Shown: in pieces, positions 52,061 to 60,703 of the stretch | How the letters are laid out: every line of letters begins with the position of its first letter | Position numbering within the stretch: the first letter of the stretch is position 1 | From: CALLCD01 sp039196965 | GTDB taxonomy: Bacteria; Pseudomonadota; Alphaproteobacteria; Caulobacterales; Hyphomonadaceae | Assembly: GCA_039196965.1 (NCBI GenBank) | Contig: JBCCUK010000016.1 | Coordinates: forward strand, 21,932 to 85,931 | DNA: 64,000 nt | Direction of reading: 5' to 3' | Notes under the pieces: model-generated | The model's input: only the letters and a program-made list of their open reading frames with translations | Database searches by the model: none | What the model was told of the DNA's origin: nothing | Program-made: the position numbers and the translations under genes

Positions 52061-52983
52061 CTTGCACGCCCCACAAAATCGCCGCGATTGCGCCTGGCCA
52101 ATTCCTGAAGGAAAAGCGTCAAGCGTGGATCGTCCGTATAGTCACCAATCGCCACGGTGTGGATCTCGGCATGGCCGCGATTACGGCTCGTGATATTCGC
52201 AATGATGTTTCCGGGTTGGCCATCATCGGGTGCTCCATCGCTCATCAGAATCACTGCTTCCGGTCTCCGATTTAGAGCCTGCAGTAAGGCGATCTGAGTC
52301 GGCGTGCCGCCGCCGAAACGGCGCGCCATCCCCGCAACATAGGATTTCGCCTGGGCAACGGTGCCACTATCGGCTGCGACCAGCCGCCCATCACGCGGGA
52401 AAGTATCGAAGGTGGGGCCGCCGCGATAACCGATAATCACGAACCGGTTGTCCGATTTCATCTGGTCCAGCACTTCATTGATCGCGCTCGTTACCTTTGA
52501 TCGGTGGGCCGACATGGAACCGGACATATCCACGACAATGGCAATGTCCTTCTTGTTGGTCGCAAGACCTAAAATCGAGAACTCGACGCCACGGGCAACA
52601 CTGCGCGGCGGATCGGGAATGGGTTCGGGCTTTGGAACAGGTGGCGGGTCCGGTATCTCGACTTCCGCCGTCTGTTGCAGCACTTCCTGTAGGCGATCTT
52701 CAATCTCGGACATGTTTTCCGCTGCGGTGCGATACTCCAGGTCGAGCAGCCGGATTTCAGCCTGAATCGCACGGATCTCGGAGAGTTCGGTCTGCTGAGT
52801 CGCGGCAGCGGCGCGCCGGCGTTCGACCTCTTGTTCAAGTTCTTCGAATGAGACGTCCGTGCCGCCAAGGCGGTAGTACGGAAAGAGCACCAGCACGATG
52901 AGAATGAACGCGCCGAGGGCGGCTGCGAACAGATCGAGCGCCGAAATCGAGAAGACCGCGATATTGCGCTGGCGCGACCGCAT
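52057..52983 (-). CDS. VWA-domain membrane protein with MotB-like helix, intact MIDAS (B)
   Basis: 308 residues and clearly paralogous to the adjacent protein. Helix: VFSISALDLFAAALGAFILI (10-29) with Asp17 at the MotB-like position. Coiled coil about 45-108, Pro-rich linker 110-127 (PDPPPVPKPEPIPDPP), then VWA domain 132-308 with intact MIDAS VDMSGSMS (Asp152, Ser154, Ser156), GGGTPTQIALLQ supplying the loop Thr, and LMSDGAPDD for the third loop. So it can bind a divalent metal and a ligand. The linker resembles the flexible region of TonB/TolA. Start codon overlaps the previous gene's stop (TGATG). Confidence 0.9.
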   Translation of the reverse strand: MRSRQRNIAVFSISALDLFAAALGAFILIVLVLFPYYRLGGTDVSFEELEQEVERRRAAAATQQTELSEIRAIQAEIRLLDLEYRTAAENMSEIEDRLQEVLQQTAEVEIPDPPPVPKPEPIPDPPRSVARGVEFSILGLATNKKDIAIVVDMSGSMSAHRSKVTSAINEVLDQMKSDNRFVIIGYRGGPTFDTFPRDGRLVAADSGTVAQAKSYVAGMARRFGGGTPTQIALLQALNRRPEAVILMSDGAPDDGQPGNIIANITSRNRGHAEIHTVAIGDYTDDPRLTLFLQELARRNRGDFVGRAR

Positions 52984-53798
52984 CAGCCACCAAGGAGAAT
53001 CCGGGCAAGCGTTAGGCGCATGGCCTGCTTGTGGGTATCACGGGTCGCCTGATTGAGATCATCCGCAAGGCCGATAGCCGAGGACACGGAATCGGCATTC
53101 ATGTCCTCGTTGATAATATCATTTGAACGGGCAAGCCGCCCATCGAGATCGGCCATGAACAGGGCCTCGATACTATCGACCTCACTGTCAAATGCTGTAA
53201 ACTCTATCCGGTTCCGGGTGATCACCAGCGCGTCCGCATAAGCGAGCACAGCGGCGCTGTGGGACGGATCCTCATCGGCTTGCAGCCGGAACAGAACATC
53301 GGACAAGACCTGGCGCAGGAATAGAGCATCTTCCTCAACGACCTGATTGAAGTTGGCATCGGCAAGCGTGCCATCAAAAGCTTCGAGGCTGGACGCCTGA
53401 CCGGTGATAAAAGGCTGGCAGGTCTTCGCAAAAGAAATCAGATGCGCGGTCTGTGCTACAGCGAGACTCGGCGCTGCCTGTCGGATTACCGGATTGGCAA
53501 TCCCTTCCACCACATCAACAATAGGCGTTTCCGGAGCGACTTCCCCCTCGCCATAGGCATCGAGGACCGCCTGGAAGTCCGGCGTAACATCTGCAGCCAT
53601 GGCCTCCGTCAGGCGAAAGAACTGGTAGCGTGCGACATGACCATGGTCCGGAAAGCCCGCCATAAAAACGATGCAGTCTTCCTGAACCTGTGCACGGTTC
53701 TCGGCGTGGTGCTGTGCTGGAACAACAATTTCCTCAGCCTCGCAGAACGTGCTGGACGCTGCGGCGAAGAGACATGCAAGGAACATTCGTTTTCGCAT
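52983..53798 (-). CDS. Periplasmic protein of the VWA/MotA-like operon, unknown family
   Basis: 271 residues with a signal peptide (FLACLFAAASSTFCEAEE). Mature protein predicted mostly helical, with two or three Cys (ECIVF-like and KTCQPF), acidic, with a long C-terminal helix. Not recognised. It lies 6 bases after the lipoprotein gene and overlaps the start of the intact VWA gene, so it is almost certainly made with the complex and sits in the periplasm where the VWA domains are. Confidence 0.75.
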   Translation of the reverse strand: MRKRMFLACLFAAASSTFCEAEEIVVPAQHHAENRAQVQEDCIVFMAGFPDHGHVARYQFFRLTEAMAADVTPDFQAVLDAYGEGEVAPETPIVDVVEGIANPVIRQAAPSLAVAQTAHLISFAKTCQPFITGQASSLEAFDGTLADANFNQVVEEDALFLRQVLSDVLFRLQADEDPSHSAAVLAYADALVITRNRIEFTAFDSEVDSIEALFMADLDGRLARSNDIINEDMNADSVSSAIGLADDLNQATRDTHKQAMRLTLARILLGG

Positions 53799-53804
53799 TT
53801 CAGC

Positions 53805-55787
53805 CTATCCTCTCATGGTTCCGGCCAGAATCCTAGCAACCGGTGTACCGACACTTTCCATGTCGGGCATGGCGAAGGGCGAAACGACCTCGGCATCTCT
53901 GGGCGCTGCGCCCACATCCTCACCATTTTCATACAGCCGCAACCGGTCCGCAGAGCCCGGAGCTGACACCCGCATGATCCCATTCGCCAAACCGTTTTCA
54001 AAGGACCCTTCCACCGAGTAGCTCTCAGAACCAGCATGGATGATCAGAAAGCCCGCACCGCTTGGCTGCCCATTCAGCGCATAGCCATAATACTCCCGCG
54101 CGGTTCCATCGTCGTAGCTCACAACGCCGACGCCGGGACCCGCCGCAACCCCCTCTTCACAAACACCAGACCAGCGTCCAATCGGATCGTCTCCATCGTG
54201 CAGATACGCGCAATTCGTAGCAATGGTGTCGAGGGAGCGTTGATTTTCAGTATAAAGAGTCTGCAATTTTTCCTGCAGGTCTTCAAAACGTATCGCCGTG
54301 ATTGTCTCGCTTGATTCGATAAGATCGATCTGAACCGTCGTCTGTTCGCTCAATGCGGGTACAATCGATGTGAGATAGTTCGCACCAATGGCCTTGGACT
54401 GCTGATTATAGGAGAAAGCCTGAAAGCCGGCATAGGTCGCGCCGGACAAAAGTGCTTGGACCAAGATCTGCTCACCGAGGTTCACCGAACCATTATTGTC
54501 CACATTGGCGATAGCAACTCCCGCCGCCACTGCGCCGAGGACTGCAAAAGCAGCTGCCGCATTCTGCTGTTGAGCAAGCTTTCGGCGCTCCTGTAAGTGC
54601 TCATACTCGGCCTGCAGCATATCACGCACTTGATGGCCCATCTCGCCATTGTGGATACCGTCGAACAAGCGAAGCGACTGAACGGACAGATATTTTCTCT
54701 CAGCCTCAATGAGGCGTTCGGCATAATTCAGCCGTGCCTGATAATCCGCGTCCGATGCCCCCATCAGCGACAGTGCCGCCAAGCTGGGATCAAATTGAGA
54801 TATGGCCCCTGCGCGTTGCACCATGGCCGCCCGGTTCATATCGATGTCATTGAGCAGATCTACCACCCGGTCGGCAAAAGCCGACGAGAATACATTCTCC
54901 AAGGGGTCAATGTCAGAATCCGTCTCCGGAGCCAAAAGGGCATCCAATGCATCCCGGTCAAGCAGGATCTTCTCGACAGGATAGGACTGGACAGAGTTGC
55001 CGTGGGCAGAGAGGCTAAGGCCCTGAAGCGGTGGAGTCGCTGACGGGCCTCCGCTGATATGGGAAATAAAGTCGAGTGGCCGGGAAGCGCGGGTAAATTT
55101 ACCGGATTGAAGGGCACTGAACGAGGTCGCCATTGCTTCCTGACCCGCGCCTCCAGCAGGGCTGAGAAGCGGCTGGCTTGCAAGAAGCACCCCGCCAGTT
55201 GGAACCGCCGCGCGATAATCACTTGAGACCGTAACGAGCGGGGTGATCAGATCGCCGAAAGTGAGCGGTTCGGCATTCATCATCCGCTCAGGATCGGGAA
55301 AGGAATAGGCTGCGAAATCCACGGTGAGCACACTTGGCAAGCTCTCCGACTGGGTAATCGGTTCAGAAGTCAGCGCGCCATCGGCATCCAGCTTTATCAT
55401 ATGAGGCGATAGGAGAACGCTATGTTCAGGCAATCTCTGCACCAGCTCCTTGTATACAGACAGCGCAAAATAACTCGACTTCACGATCGATGTTTCAGCG
55501 ATTGTATCTACGTCAGGAGAGTCAAGCGGCGATGCACCGCCGCGGCTACCGATCGGCTTGCTGACATAGGCAAGCCGATAAGCATCATCGGAGTCGGTAT
55601 CGACCACCGCCGGATATCTCAGGACCACAAGTGCTGTCCCGGCTGGCGGGTTATCATTTAGAACCGGTGCAGGCGCATTGAGAGAAATAGCAGACCGCTG
55701 AGTTCCGGTCGCCGTGGCCGCGCAGGCAGAAACCATCAGAAAACCTAGGACAGCCAGAACAGCTGCTATTTTATCTGTCTTCAACAC
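53805..55787 (-). CDS. Large lipoprotein with MORN-like C-terminus, first gene of the VWA/MotA-like operon
   Basis: 660 residues with lipobox VSAC (Cys22), Ala at +2 suggesting outer-membrane sorting. The N-terminal part (ALVVLRYPAVVDTDSDDAYRLAYVS, SSYFALSVYKELVQRLPEHSVLLSPHMI) resembles a TolB/CsgG-like envelope-protein start but I cannot assign it. A helical region around 330-420 is followed by two hydrophobic glycine-rich helices (420-465) that could reenter a membrane or fold as a hairpin. The end (GRWSGVCEEGVAAGPGVGVVSYDDGT and ENGLANGIMRVS) contains MORN-type repeats. It would connect the outer membrane with the VWA machine. No known family given. Confidence 0.78.
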   Translation of the reverse strand: MLKTDKIAAVLAVLGFLMVSACAATATGTQRSAISLNAPAPVLNDNPPAGTALVVLRYPAVVDTDSDDAYRLAYVSKPIGSRGGASPLDSPDVDTIAETSIVKSSYFALSVYKELVQRLPEHSVLLSPHMIKLDADGALTSEPITQSESLPSVLTVDFAAYSFPDPERMMNAEPLTFGDLITPLVTVSSDYRAAVPTGGVLLASQPLLSPAGGAGQEAMATSFSALQSGKFTRASRPLDFISHISGGPSATPPLQGLSLSAHGNSVQSYPVEKILLDRDALDALLAPETDSDIDPLENVFSSAFADRVVDLLNDIDMNRAAMVQRAGAISQFDPSLAALSLMGASDADYQARLNYAERLIEAERKYLSVQSLRLFDGIHNGEMGHQVRDMLQAEYEHLQERRKLAQQQNAAAAFAVLGAVAAGVAIANVDNNGSVNLGEQILVQALLSGATYAGFQAFSYNQQSKAIGANYLTSIVPALSEQTTVQIDLIESSETITAIRFEDLQEKLQTLYTENQRSLDTIATNCAYLHDGDDPIGRWSGVCEEGVAAGPGVGVVSYDDGTAREYYGYALNGQPSGAGFLIIHAGSESYSVEGSFENGLANGIMRVSAPGSADRLRLYENGEDVGAAPRDAEVVSPFAMPDMESVGTPVARILAGTMRG

Positions 55788-56078
55788 TCGCCGCTTTCCA
55801 ATCTATTTACGGTCTAATATATCGCCACCACAACCTATCTCAAACCAAACATGAACAGACGATGATCAATTGGTAGTGAGAAGTCCCGCTGGAGATCTTG
55901 TTATTCCTAAACCTGGCAAGAGTATTTGGCGGTTAAAGTCCCATTTCGATTGGCAAGACCGGAAAATCGTCGGGCTCCTAATTCTAGATTGGCCTCGCCA
56001 TGGTTTCCGGCTAGTAGGCGGCAAACAAGCGGCGGCGTGGCAATCATCATCAAATCAAGACAAGCGATTTAGGTAGCG
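55788..56078. other. Intergenic region between the VWA operon and the DUF1624 gene
   Basis: 291 bases holding the divergent promoters. A 68-codon open frame on the plus strand (55870-56076) ends just before the DUF1624 start, but it starts with a non-ATG codon, has no recognisable domain and is not called a gene. Confidence 0.35.
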
Positions 56079-57209
56079 ATGAGCAGAATAGGCAGTATCG
56101 ATGCGCTTCGAGGCGTGGTTATGGTGATCATGTTGATCGATCATATCCGCGAGACATTTTACTTGCACAAGCAGGTTGCTGATCCGGTGGACGTTACGAC
56201 AACCGAGCCCGAGCTCTTCTTTATCCGCTTTCTTAGTTCACTGTGCGCACCGGTATTTGTGTTTCTGACGGGCCTCGGTGCCTGGCTCTATGGTCGGTCC
56301 CACACCCGCGCAGAAACGTCGGCCTTCCTTCTGAAGCGAGGCCTGTTTCTTATCCTTCTGGAAGTCACTGTCATCAATTTCTCCTGGACGGGCCAACTTC
56401 CCCCCTCGACGATTTATCTTCAAGTGATCTGGGTGATTGGCCTCGCCATGGTCGCCCTCGCCGGTCTGCTCTATCTACCGCGTATTGCGCTTTTTGCCCT
56501 CGCCGTTCTTCTCGTCGCTGGTCACCATGTGCTGGAACCGATTAGCGTAGAACCGGGCTCATTCTGGCATCCGGTCTGGGCCATAATCTATCAGCGAGAT
56601 TGGATAGAATTTGGAGAAAGCCTACGTGCACGCACCAGTTATCCTCTCTTGCCGTGGATCGGTGTCATTGGCCTCGGATACGTTATCGGCCCGTGGTTCT
56701 CATCGGAGGTCTCACCGTCCACCCGAATGCGACGTCTGACACTGGCAGGTATAGGGGCGCTGATCGCCTTCATCATTCTGCGCTGGTTGAACATTTACGG
56801 AGACGCCCCGCGTATCGTCGACCCCGATACGGCAACGGCTCTAATGAGCTTTCTGTCGCTCACCAAGTATCCACCCTCTTTATTTTTCAACCTGTCTACA
56901 CTCGGCGTCGGTGCGCTCTTACTGGCGGGATTTGAGCGCCTTGGAGACAATAAGACACTGGCGCGACTTTCAGTCTTTGGTGCTGCGCCGATGTTCTTCT
57001 ACATTATGCATCTTTATGTTCTTAAGATCATCTATGTGATCTGCCTTGTATTGTTCGGGAAAAATCAGGGCGACTATTTTGGCCTGTCATCCGTCGCCAC
57101 ACTTATGCCGGTCTTCGTGGTGCTACTGACCCTATTCTACTTTCCGACCAGCTGGTTCTCGCGCTTAAAACGTCGAAGGCGCGACATTGGCTGGCTCAAA
57201 TACTTCTAG
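56079..57209 (+). CDS. DUF1624/heparan-alpha-glucosaminide acetyltransferase-like membrane protein
   Basis: 376 residues, about ten membrane helices. The start RIGSIDALRGVVMVIMLIDHIRETFY is the signature of DUF1624 and related acyltransferase-3-like membrane proteins (S/D-x-D-x-x-R-G with D-H after it), and FLTGLGAWLYGRSHT and SLRARTSYPLLPWIGVIGLGYVIGPWF follow as in the family. Members are thought to transfer acetyl or similar groups across the membrane to sugars, in analogy with HGSNAT. Substrate unknown. The gene stands alone and faces the ZrgA-like operon convergently, 47 bases apart. Confidence 0.85.
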   Translation: MSRIGSIDALRGVVMVIMLIDHIRETFYLHKQVADPVDVTTTEPELFFIRFLSSLCAPVFVFLTGLGAWLYGRSHTRAETSAFLLKRGLFLILLEVTVINFSWTGQLPPSTIYLQVIWVIGLAMVALAGLLYLPRIALFALAVLLVAGHHVLEPISVEPGSFWHPVWAIIYQRDWIEFGESLRARTSYPLLPWIGVIGLGYVIGPWFSSEVSPSTRMRRLTLAGIGALIAFIILRWLNIYGDAPRIVDPDTATALMSFLSLTKYPPSLFFNLSTLGVGALLLAGFERLGDNKTLARLSVFGAAPMFFYIMHLYVLKIIYVICLVLFGKNQGDYFGLSSVATLMPVFVVLLTLFYFPTSWFSRLKRRRRDIGWLKYF

Positions 57210-57256
57210 CGAAGAGATATTTCGGTAAGTCCCGTTTCAGTTCTGGGATAATCCGG

Positions 57257-57925
57257 CTAGTCCGTGGACAGCACCGCATCTTCACGGCTCAGCCGGCGAG
57301 CGACCTGCCCGGTATCACCAAGGAAGACAGCATCCAAGGTCTCGATGGCCGGATAGGCCGAGAAGATTTTAACATCCAGATCGCCAAGTCTGCCCGGTGC
57401 CTCGCAGTTATAAGCGAGGGTCACATCAATATCCGCGGTGTGGTCATGCTCGTCAGCTTCATGCGCATCGTGATCATGGGCGTCTTCTGAATGGTCTGTC
57501 TCAGACCCAATAAAGTCTTCGGGCAAGCTGACATCAACAGATGAGGCCAATGTGCACTTCGCTCTGGCATTTATGCTGAGCAAGGCATCGGCGTCCGACA
57601 GATCTTTCAGCATCGCCTCCAGCGCAGACTGCTCTTCGACTGTATCGGGAACCGTCTCGAACCCGAGGACATCCTGCAGCGGTCCGGTCAGCGTGACTGA
57701 AAGCATCTCACCATCGAGCGCCGCAAATAGAGACCAGAGGCCGTGAACATGGGCAGAACCGGCAGCATGATCATGGTCGTGGCTCTCATCATCGTCATGG
57801 GCATCACTCTCATGGTGCGTCTCATGATCAGCAGATGCCTCATGTTCGTGAACATTTTCATCTGCAACTGCTGCCGCGCTTATTAACGCTGCAGCAAATA
57901 TCGGAGCGAGGTATCTAATAGCCAT
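57257..57925 (-). CDS. ZrgA-like zinc-binding protein (DUF2796)
   Basis: 222 residues from ATG 57925, with a signal peptide (RYLAPIFAAALISAAAVADE). A His/Asp-rich segment follows the signal (HEHEASADHETHHESDAHDD), and another lies in the middle (HSEDAHDHDAHEADEHDH), both likely to bind zinc; the DUF2796 core includes HVHGLWSLFAALDGEMLSVTLTGPLQDVLGFE and AYPAIETLDAVFLGDTGQVARRLSREDAVLS at the end. In Vibrio cholerae the ZrgA protein with an ABC transporter and a DUF3299 protein supports zinc uptake; the same set is arranged here. Start overlaps the preceding gene by 11 bases. Confidence 0.9.
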   Translation of the reverse strand: MAIRYLAPIFAAALISAAAVADENVHEHEASADHETHHESDAHDDDESHDHDHAAGSAHVHGLWSLFAALDGEMLSVTLTGPLQDVLGFETVPDTVEEQSALEAMLKDLSDADALLSINARAKCTLASSVDVSLPEDFIGSETDHSEDAHDHDAHEADEHDHTADIDVTLAYNCEAPGRLGDLDVKIFSAYPAIETLDAVFLGDTGQVARRLSREDAVLSTD

Positions 57926-58427
57926 CGTAGGTATCCCAACTGTCGATTTCGAGCGTGTAGGCTGCATTGCCGAGTTCATTATAATGGCTGCTGGTGCGCA
58001 TTGTGCCAATGGCCCAGATCGGATTCCATTGTTGCCCGAGGTCCATGGCATTTTCGGCCTGGGCAAAAACGATCTGGTTCGGCGGCGGTGGCGGTGAATG
58101 AATGCACGCACCAAAGTACGGAACCAGTAGAAATTCCGATATCTCTCCAGATTCGACATATTCGAATGGCAGCACAAATCCCGGTATGCGTACCCGTTTG
58201 CCTTCCAGTTCCTCGACCACATTGAAAGTGCCGAGTTGAACAGGACCCGTGCTGAAGAAAGAATCTTCCGGCGTGTCGTGCATCAGATAGGTGTCTTGAG
58301 CCCACAGCTTCTCAAGCCGTTCTGCTTCGCCCTCCGGCAGCAAATCGTCCCATGTCAAAGTCAGCGGCTCATCGGCAAATGCCGGATAGGCGACCAGAAG
58401 CAAAAGACATGTCATCAATATACGCAT
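57915..58427 (-). CDS. DUF3299 protein of the zinc-uptake operon
   Basis: 170 residues with a signal peptide (RILMTCLLLLVAYPAFAD). DUF3299 features: PLTLTWDDLLPEGE near the start, VRIPGFVLPFEY, and LVPYFGACIHSPPPPPNQIVFA, where Cys, His and Pro-rich loop are the family core. A periplasmic protein that co-occurs with ZrgA/DUF2796 and an ABC transporter; role in zinc delivery is inferred. Gap to the permease gene is 7 bases. Confidence 0.88.
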   Translation of the reverse strand: MRILMTCLLLLVAYPAFADEPLTLTWDDLLPEGEAERLEKLWAQDTYLMHDTPEDSFFSTGPVQLGTFNVVEELEGKRVRIPGFVLPFEYVESGEISEFLLVPYFGACIHSPPPPPNQIVFAQAENAMDLGQQWNPIWAIGTMRTSSHYNELGNAAYTLEIDSWDTYDGY

Positions 58428-58434
58428 GAAAACC

Positions 58435-59694
58435 TCATAATTTCACGGTCAAGCCATCGGCCAGAGACCGCTTATATGCCAGCCATCCGGGCAAAAACCC
58501 AAGCACCGCACCCGCGACAATGACAGCACCGACAATGGTGAGATCGTACGCTGATAAACCGGAAATTGCCATGGGTGCGCCGAACCTCGCTTCAATGTGA
58601 CTGCCAAATGCCGTAAGCAGACCATTGACCAGCAACACGCCCAAAACCGCGCCTGCCGCGGTCAACAAAGCCGACTCCACCACAAGGAGAGAGAAGACAT
58701 CCCTACTGTGCGCTCCCACTGCGCGAAAGACCGCGATCTCTCTGCGACGCTCGTTCAGGCTCGTCAGCAAAGCCGTGACCATACCGGCCAGACCTGCGAT
58801 CACCACAAGGGCGGCAACAGCTCGGAGCGCCTGCTCCGCCCCGCCAACAACCCGCCACATTTGAGATAAGGCGACGCCCGGAATAACAGCGGACATTGCC
58901 TCTCTCGGATAGGTGTTCACATCGCGCTGATATCGAAGGGCAGCAGAACGGGATTTAAGTCCAACGAGAAACGCTGTAATCGAATCCGGTTCAAGATCCT
59001 CCTCGACCGTCTCTGTTGACCCTCGCCTTGTCCCAATCCGCGGTGATCCAGTATTGAAACCGGCATGCACAGCCTCTAGTCCCGCCAGGCTGATATGGAT
59101 CGTGCGATCGACCGGTGTTCCTGTTGGCTCAAGGATGCCTACCGCCTTGAACGGACGATCCGCATGTTCGGCGAAGCCTGCACTTACGATACCATGGGAG
59201 ATATTGAACTCGCGGCCGAGATCGTATCCGAGCTCTCGGGCAACATTTGCGCCGAGCACCGCATCATAGGTGCCTGAAAACGCCACGCCGTGGTCAAACA
59301 CCAAGGGGCGCTTTTGGCCATGAAGATAGTGATCGAAATAGGCCTGAGTGGTTCCCAGGACCCGAAACCCGGCATGCGAGTCGCCGAGCGAAATCGGAAT
59401 AGTCCAAGCCACATCCGGCCGGCTAGCAAAACGCTGATAACTCTCCCAGGAGAGGTTTGTCGTTGGGTCGCCAATGCGAAACACAGCATATAGCAGCAGA
59501 TTCACAGAGCCGGACCGCGCGCCGACCAGTAGATCTGCGCCGGACACGGTCTGGGCAAATCCGGCGCGGGCCCCTGTCCTAACTTTCTCAACACCCACAA
59601 GCAGCGCCACCGAGAGCGCAATCGATAGGATCGTGAGGATCGTTGCGGCGGACCGCGCCCGAGCACTTTTCCAGGCAAGCGCAAGCAGGTACAT
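58435..59694 (-). CDS. ABC transporter permease (FtsX/MacB-like) of the zinc-uptake operon
   Basis: 419 residues; helix 1 near the N-terminus (SAATILTILSIALSVALLVGVEKVR), a periplasmic domain of about 230 residues, and three C-terminal helices with RRREIAVFRAVGAHSRDVFSLLVVESALLTAAGAVLGVL, the FtsX-type core. Type VII ABC architecture, so it works by mechanotransmission rather than as a classical importer. The operon partner is the ATPase 1 base upstream (59696) and the zinc-binding proteins downstream. It could shuttle zinc chaperones or release zinc from the envelope. Confidence 0.88.
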   Translation of the reverse strand: MYLLALAWKSARARSAATILTILSIALSVALLVGVEKVRTGARAGFAQTVSGADLLVGARSGSVNLLLYAVFRIGDPTTNLSWESYQRFASRPDVAWTIPISLGDSHAGFRVLGTTQAYFDHYLHGQKRPLVFDHGVAFSGTYDAVLGANVARELGYDLGREFNISHGIVSAGFAEHADRPFKAVGILEPTGTPVDRTIHISLAGLEAVHAGFNTGSPRIGTRRGSTETVEEDLEPDSITAFLVGLKSRSAALRYQRDVNTYPREAMSAVIPGVALSQMWRVVGGAEQALRAVAALVVIAGLAGMVTALLTSLNERRREIAVFRAVGAHSRDVFSLLVVESALLTAAGAVLGVLLVNGLLTAFGSHIEARFGAPMAISGLSAYDLTIVGAVIVAGAVLGFLPGWLAYKRSLADGLTVKL

Positions 59695-59695
59695 G

Positions 59696-60451
59696 TTACA
59701 CGCTCCTCAACTCGCGCTCCGGCGCGTGGGTCTTGGCAGCAGCAGTAGACTTTGCTTTGTTGATCTCCACCATCGATATCTGACGGTCAAAATGAGCTGC
59801 AAGGGACATGTCGTGACTGACAAAAAGCACAGCTGCTTTGTCCGCCTCGCCGAGCAGGGTTTCAATAAAAATGGATCGAGCCTCCGTGTCCAACGCCGAA
59901 GTCGGCTCATCGGCGATGATCAGCGACGGCGCACCAATCAACGCACGTGCAGCGGCCACCCGTTGCTGCTGTCCGGTCGACAGTTCGCTCGCCACTTGCC
60001 CGCTTGATACTTCGTGTTCCAGCCCGAGCCGTACGAGCATATCACGCGCCTTGACTGCCCGTTCCTGCGCTGAACCAGCAACACGGCGAGCTCTGGCAGG
60101 TGAAAACCGGCAAGGAAGAAGAACATTCTCAATCAAGTCGAGATACGGTACCAGATTGAATTGCTGGAAGATCACGCCAAGACGATCAGCTCTCAGGCGG
60201 TCGCGCCGCGTTGCCGACAAGGTCGCAAGATTACTTCCCAACACGTCGACGGACCCCTGCTCGGGGACCAGCACACCGGCAACCAAACCAAGCAAAGTTG
60301 ACTTGCCGCTTCCACTCGGGCCGTAAACAAATACCTTCTCTTCAGTCGCTATCGACAGTTTAGAAACCGCGAGAACGGGCGCGCTCTTTCCGAAAGCAAA
60401 CGTGACGTCGGTCAGTGAGACGCATTGTTCTTCCGGCATCGCTGCCCTCAT
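59696..60451 (-). CDS. ABC transporter ATP-binding protein (LolD/MacB-type) of the zinc-uptake operon
   Basis: 251 residues (ATG 60439 four codons in is an alternative start). Walker A GPSGSGKSTLLGLVAG, the Q-loop VIFQQFNLVPYLDLIENVLLPC typical of MacB/LolD ATPases, signature ASELSTGQQQRVAAARALI (LSTGQ instead of LSGGQ), Walker B LIIADEPTSALDTE. First gene of the four-gene zinc operon. A Zur-like sequence lies about 57-70 bases upstream. Confidence 0.92.
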   Translation of the reverse strand: MRAAMPEEQCVSLTDVTFAFGKSAPVLAVSKLSIATEEKVFVYGPSGSGKSTLLGLVAGVLVPEQGSVDVLGSNLATLSATRRDRLRADRLGVIFQQFNLVPYLDLIENVLLPCRFSPARARRVAGSAQERAVKARDMLVRLGLEHEVSSGQVASELSTGQQQRVAAARALIGAPSLIIADEPTSALDTEARSIFIETLLGEADKAAVLFVSHDMSLAAHFDRQISMVEINKAKSTAAAKTHAPERELRSV

Positions 60452-60507
60452 CTCGGCTGTCCAAATCTACACGTTGGAACTCCAGCGGAATCCCAACGGG
60501 TCTAGAC

Positions 60508-60521
60508 TGTGATAATGTCAC
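60508..60521 (-). promoter_or_regulatory. Zur-like site upstream of the zinc-uptake operon
   Basis: TGTGATAATGTCAC, an imperfect palindrome, matches about 10 of 13 defined positions of the Zur core TGTTATANTATAAC; GTGA/TCAC arms are symmetric. It lies about 57-70 bases before the ATPase start. Weaker than the site near 61144; accepted because of position and because the operon is of ZrgA type. Confidence 0.4.
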
Positions 60522-60632
60522 CCTTTGTACAAGCCGATTTTTCAACTCAGCATGAACAGCTTGCAGTGGCTTAGAAGTGCGCGTGCCGCTACACGTCAAA
60601 ACCACTTCGGCCCGAACAACCCTGTCTGACAC

Positions 60633-60667
60633 AAAAAAAGCGGCGTTAACTCATCGCCGACGCCGCC
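60633..60667 (-). terminator. Intrinsic terminator of the His-rich protein gene
   Basis: On the minus strand GGCGGCGT and ACGCCGC pair around a 13-base loop and are followed by seven T. A typical rho-independent terminator, 37 bases after the stop of the His-rich gene, and separating it from the zinc-uptake operon. Confidence 0.85.
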
Positions 60668-60703
60668 TTTAAACAAGTGACACTAAGCATATTGTGCCTC
60701 TAG

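Noticed and set aside
47592..55787. Zorya-type defence system
   Set aside because: Zorya also has a MotA-like protein, but its partner carries an OmpA-like domain and it includes ZorC/ZorD helicase-type cytosolic effectors. Here the partners are VWA proteins and all others are exported or membrane-anchored.
55870..56076. 68-codon plus-strand frame before the DUF1624 gene
   Set aside because: Non-ATG start, no recognisable domain; more likely part of the divergent promoter region.
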